Below are positions 59,778-64,000 of a stretch of 64,000 nucleotides of DNA, piece by piece; the stretch's first letter is position 1; every line of letters starts with the position of its first letter. The DNA is from Ga0074130 sp964499485 (GTDB lineage: Bacteria > Pseudomonadota > Gammaproteobacteria > Burkholderiales > Rhodocyclaceae). The notes beneath the pieces were generated by a model. That model saw only the letters and a list, made by a program, of their open reading frames with translations. It was not told where the DNA came from and did no database searches. The translations under genes were made by a program, and so were the position numbers. The stretch lies in contig CAZCLF010000006.1 of NCBI GenBank assembly GCA_964499485.1, positions 1 through 64,000 of the forward strand, read 5' to 3'.

Positions 59778-60329
59778 CTACTTTGGGGTGGCCGACACCG
59801 GCCCAACACGCAGGTAGGTATGCCCACAAGGTGGTGGCTGGAAAAAGCTTTCCGGCTGACTAAATACCGAACGTACGCGGCGCGTGGTGGCATCAAAAAG
59901 CACATTGAAACGCGAGGCAATGCTGCCATTGGCGCAGTATCGCCACTCCAAGGCCAGCTCATCGCGGGCTGCATAATAGTTGGTCCAAGGGGCGTAGGAT
60001 GGCCCGATCAGGCGCAGAACCTCATCTTGGCTCATGCCCGGCTGAATCGCAGCAAAGTGTTCCTCATTGAGGACTTCTTCATAACTCAGTAGCCGCTGCT
60101 GTGCATCAAAGCGCGCTATCAGGGTCGAGGTGCCGTAGGGGCCGGTCGGCCACACCATGCGGGTCACTCCTTGCGGCTCTTCCCAATGCATGGCGGGTGC
60201 ACCACGTTGCGCGATGACTTCCCCCTGCGTGCTGCTGCCCAAGATGAAAGCTGGCGGTGCCATTGCTGCACAACCACCCAGCAGGGTGGCTGTGAGCAAC
60301 AGAATAGGCAGCAGGGCTCGGGTCGGCAT
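59778..60329 (-). CDS. Putative lipoprotein, SmpA/OmlA-like
   Basis: Protein of 183 residues. A hydrophobic signal (about 1-19) ends in lipobox LLGGC (Cys near 20), so it is probably lipid-anchored. The middle contains IQPGMSQDEVLRLIGPSY, a motif typical of SmpA/OmlA-type domains (BamE-like). No Asp follows the Cys, so outer-membrane sorting is likely. Its start is 11 bp from the stop of ettA; the two are cotranscribed. Confidence 0.85.
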   Translation of the reverse strand: MPTRALLPILLLTATLLGGCAAMAPPAFILGSSTQGEVIAQRGAPAMHWEEPQGVTRMVWPTGPYGTSTLIARFDAQQRLLSYEEVLNEEHFAAIQPGMSQDEVLRLIGPSYAPWTNYYAARDELALEWRYCANGSIASRFNVLFDATTRRVRSVFSQPESFFQPPPCGHTYLRVGPVSATPK

Positions 60330-60340
60330 ATATCCAGTGA

Positions 60341-62005
60341 TCAGCGGCTGATTGGCTTGTAGCGAATACGCTTGGGCTTGGCACCTTCTTCACCCAGACG
60401 CTTCTTTTTGTCCTCTTCGTACTCGTGATAGTTCCCGTTAAAGAACGTCCATTGCGAGTCACCCTCACACGACAGAATGTGGGTGGCGATACGGTCAAGG
60501 AACCAGCGATCATGCGACGTTACGAGCACGCAGCCAGGGAACTCAAGCAGCGCATCTTCCAACGAACGCAGGGTTTCCACGTCAAGGTCATTCGACGGCT
60601 CATCCAATAGCAGCACATTGCCACCGGAAATCAGCGTTTTGGCTAGGTGAAGGCGTCCGCGCTCACCGCCGGAGAGGCTACCAACCAGCTTGCCTTGATC
60701 CCCGCCCTTGAAGTTAAAGCGGCCAAGGTAGGCGCGAGATGGCATTTCAAACTTGCCAACCGTCAGAATGTCGGCACCATCAGCGACAACATCAAATACC
60801 GTGCGGTCATTGTCCAAACCTTCACGGCTTTGATCGACAGCAGCCAGCTTAACGGTCGGGCCGACCACGATTTCGCCGCTATCCGGCTGCTCCTTGCCCA
60901 TGATCATGCGGAACAGGGTGGATTTACCAGCACCGTTCGGACCGATCACGCCAACGATGGCACCCGGCGGTACGGTGAAGCTAAGGTTATCGATCAACAA
61001 TCGGTCGCCAAATGCCTTGGAGACACCATTGAACTCGATGACCTTGTCGCCGAGGCGCTCGCCTACAGGAATGAAGATTTCCTGCGTTTCGTTGCGCTTT
61101 TGGTATTCGTAGCTGCTCATTTCCTCGAATCGGGCTAGGCGTGCTTTGCTCTTGGCTTGACGCGCCTTGGGGTTCTGACGAGCCCATTCAAGTTCGGTCT
61201 TCATGGCCTTCATGCGGGCCTGTTCCTGCTTGGCTTCGGTTTCCAGACGGGCTTCCTTCTGCTCCAGCCAGCTGGAGTAATTGCCCTTCCATGGAATGCC
61301 ATGGCCGCGGTCGAGTTCAAGAATCCACTCAGCGGCGTTGTCAAGGAAGTAGCGATCGTGGGTCACGGCGACGACAGTACCGGGGAAGCGGGTGAGGAAC
61401 TGCTCCAGCCATTCCACTGATTCTGCATCCAAGTGGTTGGTCGGTTCATCGAGCAGCAGCATGTCTGGGTTCGATAACAGCAATTTGCACAGAGCAACCC
61501 GGCGCTTTTCACCACCGGACAGATGCTCGATCGTGGCATCCCATGCCGGCAGGCGCAGGGCATCAGCGGCGATTTCCAGCTGGCGTTCGGAGTCTGAACC
61601 GGAGGTGGCAATAATCGCTTCAAGCCGGGCTTGCTCTTCGGCGAGTTTGTCGAAGTCGGCATCCTCCTCAGCGTAGGCGGCATACACCGCTTCTAGCTTG
61701 GCTTGGGCTTCCATGACTTCGCCCATGCCGGCTTCGACTTCCTGGCGCACGGTCTTAGCGGGGTCGAGTTCTGGTTCTTGGGGCAGATATCCAATCTTCA
61801 CACCGGCCAGATGCTGGACTTCACCGTCAAACTCCTTATCCGCGCCCGCCATGATTTTCAGTACGGTAGATTTGCCGGAGCCGTTTAGGCCAAGCAGGCC
61901 AATCTTGGCGCCGGGAAAGAAGGACAAGGAAATATCCTTGATGATCTGACGCTTAGGCGGGACGATTTTGCTCACGCGGAGCATCGACATTACATATTGG
62001 GCCAT
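60341..62005 (-). CDS. ettA: Energy-dependent translational throttle protein EttA (ABC-F ATPase)
   Basis: ABC-F protein of 554 residues that binds the ribosome E site and gates the first elongation step. Two ABC domains: GLNGSGKST and LSGGEKRRVALC, then GPNGAGKST and LSGGERGRLHLA. The arm region and the linker with QNPKARQAKSKARLARFEEM (about 265-285) are typical of EttA. Length matches E. coli (555). Followed 11 bp later by a lipoprotein gene. Confidence 0.97.
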   Translation of the reverse strand: MAQYVMSMLRVSKIVPPKRQIIKDISLSFFPGAKIGLLGLNGSGKSTVLKIMAGADKEFDGEVQHLAGVKIGYLPQEPELDPAKTVRQEVEAGMGEVMEAQAKLEAVYAAYAEEDADFDKLAEEQARLEAIIATSGSDSERQLEIAADALRLPAWDATIEHLSGGEKRRVALCKLLLSNPDMLLLDEPTNHLDAESVEWLEQFLTRFPGTVVAVTHDRYFLDNAAEWILELDRGHGIPWKGNYSSWLEQKEARLETEAKQEQARMKAMKTELEWARQNPKARQAKSKARLARFEEMSSYEYQKRNETQEIFIPVGERLGDKVIEFNGVSKAFGDRLLIDNLSFTVPPGAIVGVIGPNGAGKSTLFRMIMGKEQPDSGEIVVGPTVKLAAVDQSREGLDNDRTVFDVVADGADILTVGKFEMPSRAYLGRFNFKGGDQGKLVGSLSGGERGRLHLAKTLISGGNVLLLDEPSNDLDVETLRSLEDALLEFPGCVLVTSHDRWFLDRIATHILSCEGDSQWTFFNGNYHEYEEDKKKRLGEEGAKPKRIRYKPISR

Positions 62006-62157
62006 GGTGTGAGTGTGTTTTCTGAGTTAAAACAGGCCGCAAGCTTACCCGACTCCACGACGGACTTGCTAGTTAGGCCAGCGTTTTGTTTCTCAATCTT
62101 TCCTTATTAACGTTTGATGCTGATTTCACGGGATAATTAGGAATTGACCGTGGGGAG

Positions 62158-63606
62158 ATGAGTATGGCCTTAGGGCGCCGGCAGCTGGTTTCCATGCTGA
62201 CGATTTTGTTGTGTTTGGGGTTTATGGTTACTGCGGTTGCGAATTATGTCGCCGCACGCAACTTGATTCGTCAGTCCATTGTGGATAGCGAGTTGCCTCT
62301 CACCTCCGACAATATCTATTCTGAAATTCAGAAAGATTTGGTCCGGCCGATTTTCATCTCCTCAATGATGGCAGGTGATACGTTTTTGCGCGATTGGATG
62401 CTGGGCGGTGAAAAAGACATCAGCAAAATTTCCCGCTATTTGGGCGAGGTCAAACAACGTTACGGCGCGCACACCAGTTTTCTAGTCTCTGATCAGACAC
62501 GCAACTATTATCAATCCGATGGTTTGCTGAAGCAGGTGAGCAGCGATTCAGACCGCGATGTCTGGTACTACCGTGTACGTGACATGAAAACGCCTTACGA
62601 GATCAATGTCGATCCGGATATGGCGAACATGGATGCACTGACGATTTTCGTGAATTACCGTGTGCTGGACTTCCAAGGACGTTTTCTAGGCGCCACGGGT
62701 GTTGGGTTGTCCGTTGATTCGGTGCGTCGTCTGATAAACGAGTACCAACAGCGCTATCGACGCATGATTTACTTCGTAGATCAAAAAGGCCAGTTAGTGT
62801 TGTTCGCAGGGCCGCATCCACCTGGCACTAATATCCGTGACGTCAAGGGCCTTGATAAGTTAGCGGATTCGATTCTTGAAGGCAAAGAAGGGGCTCACGA
62901 GTACAAGGCAAAGGGCAACACGACACAGTTGCTGAATGTCCGCTATATCCCTGAGTTGCATTGGTATCTATTTGTTGAGAAGCAAGAAGACGAGGCCTTG
63001 GGAGGCATTCGTCGCACGCTCTATCTAAATCTGCTGATCAGTGTGGCGGTGACAGGTTTGGTATTGCTGCTGGTGAGTATTGCCATTAAGCGCTATCAAG
63101 ATCGTATAGAGGCCATGGCCTTGACTGACAAACTGACTGGCCTTGCCAACCGTCAGGCGCTGGATATGATGATTCAGCGAGACATGGCCGAGCATCGGCG
63201 CACTGATATGGGCTTGGCAATTCTCCTGCTGGATCTCGATAGTTTCAAAAACATTAACGATAAATATGGCCATTTGGCCGGTGATGCTGTGCTGCGTCAC
63301 GTAGGGTCAGTGATTCGTTCTCAGTTGCGGGATAGCGATCTGCTGGGTCGTTGGGGCGGAGAGGAGTTTTTGCTCACGCTGAAACGTACCGATCTGCAGG
63401 CGGCAACCACCGTGGCCGAGAAAATTCGTGAAGCCATTGAGCAAACGCGAGAGTCGTATGGCAGTGAAACATTATCAGTCACTGTCAGTATTGGGATTGC
63501 CTTACTGCGTACTGACGACACGCAGGACAGTTTGTTGAATCGCGCTGATCACGCCTTGTACGCAGCGAAGCGTGCTGGTCGTAACTGCGTCAAAAGCGGC
63601 GAATAG
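62158..63606 (+). CDS. Diguanylate cyclase with Cache-like sensor domain
   Basis: Membrane protein of 482 residues. Helix 1 (about 10-31), Cache-like sensor region (about 45-270), helix 2 (about 287-305), then a GGDEF domain (about 325-480). The catalytic motif is GGEEF at 400-404. The RDSD at 391-394 is a good I-site, so product inhibition is expected, unlike the cyclase at 13540. Signal unknown. GGGGAG lies upstream of the start. It precedes yhhQ by 9 bp. Confidence 0.92.
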   Translation: MSMALGRRQLVSMLTILLCLGFMVTAVANYVAARNLIRQSIVDSELPLTSDNIYSEIQKDLVRPIFISSMMAGDTFLRDWMLGGEKDISKISRYLGEVKQRYGAHTSFLVSDQTRNYYQSDGLLKQVSSDSDRDVWYYRVRDMKTPYEINVDPDMANMDALTIFVNYRVLDFQGRFLGATGVGLSVDSVRRLINEYQQRYRRMIYFVDQKGQLVLFAGPHPPGTNIRDVKGLDKLADSILEGKEGAHEYKAKGNTTQLLNVRYIPELHWYLFVEKQEDEALGGIRRTLYLNLLISVAVTGLVLLLVSIAIKRYQDRIEAMALTDKLTGLANRQALDMMIQRDMAEHRRTDMGLAILLLDLDSFKNINDKYGHLAGDAVLRHVGSVIRSQLRDSDLLGRWGGEEFLLTLKRTDLQAATTVAEKIREAIEQTRESYGSETLSVTVSIGIALLRTDDTQDSLLNRADHALYAAKRAGRNCVKSGE

Positions 63607-63615
63607 GAACCAGTC

Positions 63616-64000
63616 ATGAGCGGCCATCGACAGTACAAATACTACGACTTTGTCATGGCTGCATTTGTGTGCGTCCTGCTGTGTTCTAACCTCATCGGGG
63701 CCGGCAAGGCGGCGCAAGTTACATTACCTTTGCTTGGGCCTGTGACCTTTAGCGCAGGTGTCTTGTTCTTTCCGATTTCCTACATCTTCGGAGACATCCT
63801 GACCGAAGTTTACGGCTATGGCCGTGACCGTCGTGTGGTTTGGGCAGGGTTTGCAGCACTGGCCTTTGCCAGTTTCATGGCCTTCGTGGTGGTGAGCCTA
63901 CCGCCCGCGGATAGCGATTACGCACGCACGTATCAGACTCACCTAGTGGGTGTATTTGGCGATACGCCGCGGATTGCCTTGGGTTCCATGATTGCCTTTT
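63616..64000 (+). CDS. yhhQ: Queuosine precursor transporter, YhhQ/DUF165 family, C-terminus outside window
   Basis: Inner-membrane protein, about 128 residues visible. The N-terminus YYDFVMAAFVCVLLCSNLIG and the core FPISYIFGDILTEVYGYGRDRRVVW (split here) are the family signature. YhhQ imports the queuosine precursors preQ0 and preQ1 for tRNA modification. The coding frame runs past the window end. Confidence 0.92.
   Translation, partial: MSGHRQYKYYDFVMAAFVCVLLCSNLIGAGKAAQVTLPLLGPVTFSAGVLFFPISYIFGDILTEVYGYGRDRRVVWAGFAALAFASFMAFVVVSLPPADSDYARTYQTHLVGVFGDTPRIALGSMIAF

Noticed and set aside
1..64000. CRISPR array, insertion sequence, rRNA operon or riboswitch
   Set aside because: No regular spaced repeats, transposase genes, rRNA motifs or recognisable aptamers were seen anywhere in the window.

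Overview
This window looks like a chromosomal segment of a betaproteobacterium, possibly of the order Neisseriales. Evidence is the DUF2863 protein, the msrB-yciB-yciI-bolA block, Mqo, the pyrG/eno/ftsB neighbourhood, and gene-dense DNA of moderately high GC. The genus cannot be fixed from the sequence alone. About 64 protein genes and two tRNA genes are supported. Most are housekeeping or common environmental genes. One stretch, about 20.5-22.8 kb, is clearly accessory.

Layout. 0-9 kb: a PpiC-type foldase cut by the window edge, a large hybrid sensor kinase, an OxlT-type transporter, and a divergent NarL-type regulator/sensor pair that probably controls it; the same TGAC-N4-GTCA palindrome lies in front of both. 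9-16.5 kb: NIT-ANTAR regulator, YegD, Mqo, a PilJ-GGDEF protein, tRNA-Val(CAC) and gltX. 16.6-20.4 kb: a transporter, a predicted outer-membrane protein and small membrane proteins. 20.5-22.8 kb: a short integron cassette array with no integrase. It carries an FRG-domain gene, a SIR2-like gene and a 107-residue unknown, all on the minus strand. A 93-bp attC follows the FRG gene and a 60-bp aadA-type attC follows the SIR2 gene. 23.1-24.5 kb: a 34-residue membrane peptide gene, a cluster of small hairpins, tRNA-Ser(GGA) and nadC.

24.6-38.4 kb: a stand-alone FMN glutamate-synthase-like protein, a three-gene operon (AEC carrier, Nnr, DMT exporter), a peptide-type ABC transporter without a binding protein, an MltD-like transglycosylase with a lysine-rich tail, and the gloB / methyltransferase / rnhA / dnaQ group. 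38.5-48.9 kb: a lipoprotein gene of foreign composition, bolA-yciI-yciB-msrB, dadA, a DUF2863 gene, the DUF47-Pit phosphate operon, a YkgJ-like protein, pyrG, eno and ftsB. 49-64 kb: feoA-feoB plus a Cys-rich partner behind a nested palindrome, a SIMPL/trypsin-like protease pair, gamma-carbonic anhydrase, an HDOD protein, acpH, a DOPA-dioxygenase family enzyme, a tightly overlapping CopD/S4/SlyX/methyltransferase cluster, an rRNA methyltransferase, ettA with a lipoprotein, a GGEEF cyclase, and the start of yhhQ.

The strongest candidate for new biology is the integrase-less cassette array. SIR2-like proteins, and more tentatively FRG-domain proteins, are associated with anti-phage defence, and integrons are known carriers of such genes. 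A defence role here is inference; the attC structures are read directly from the sequence.
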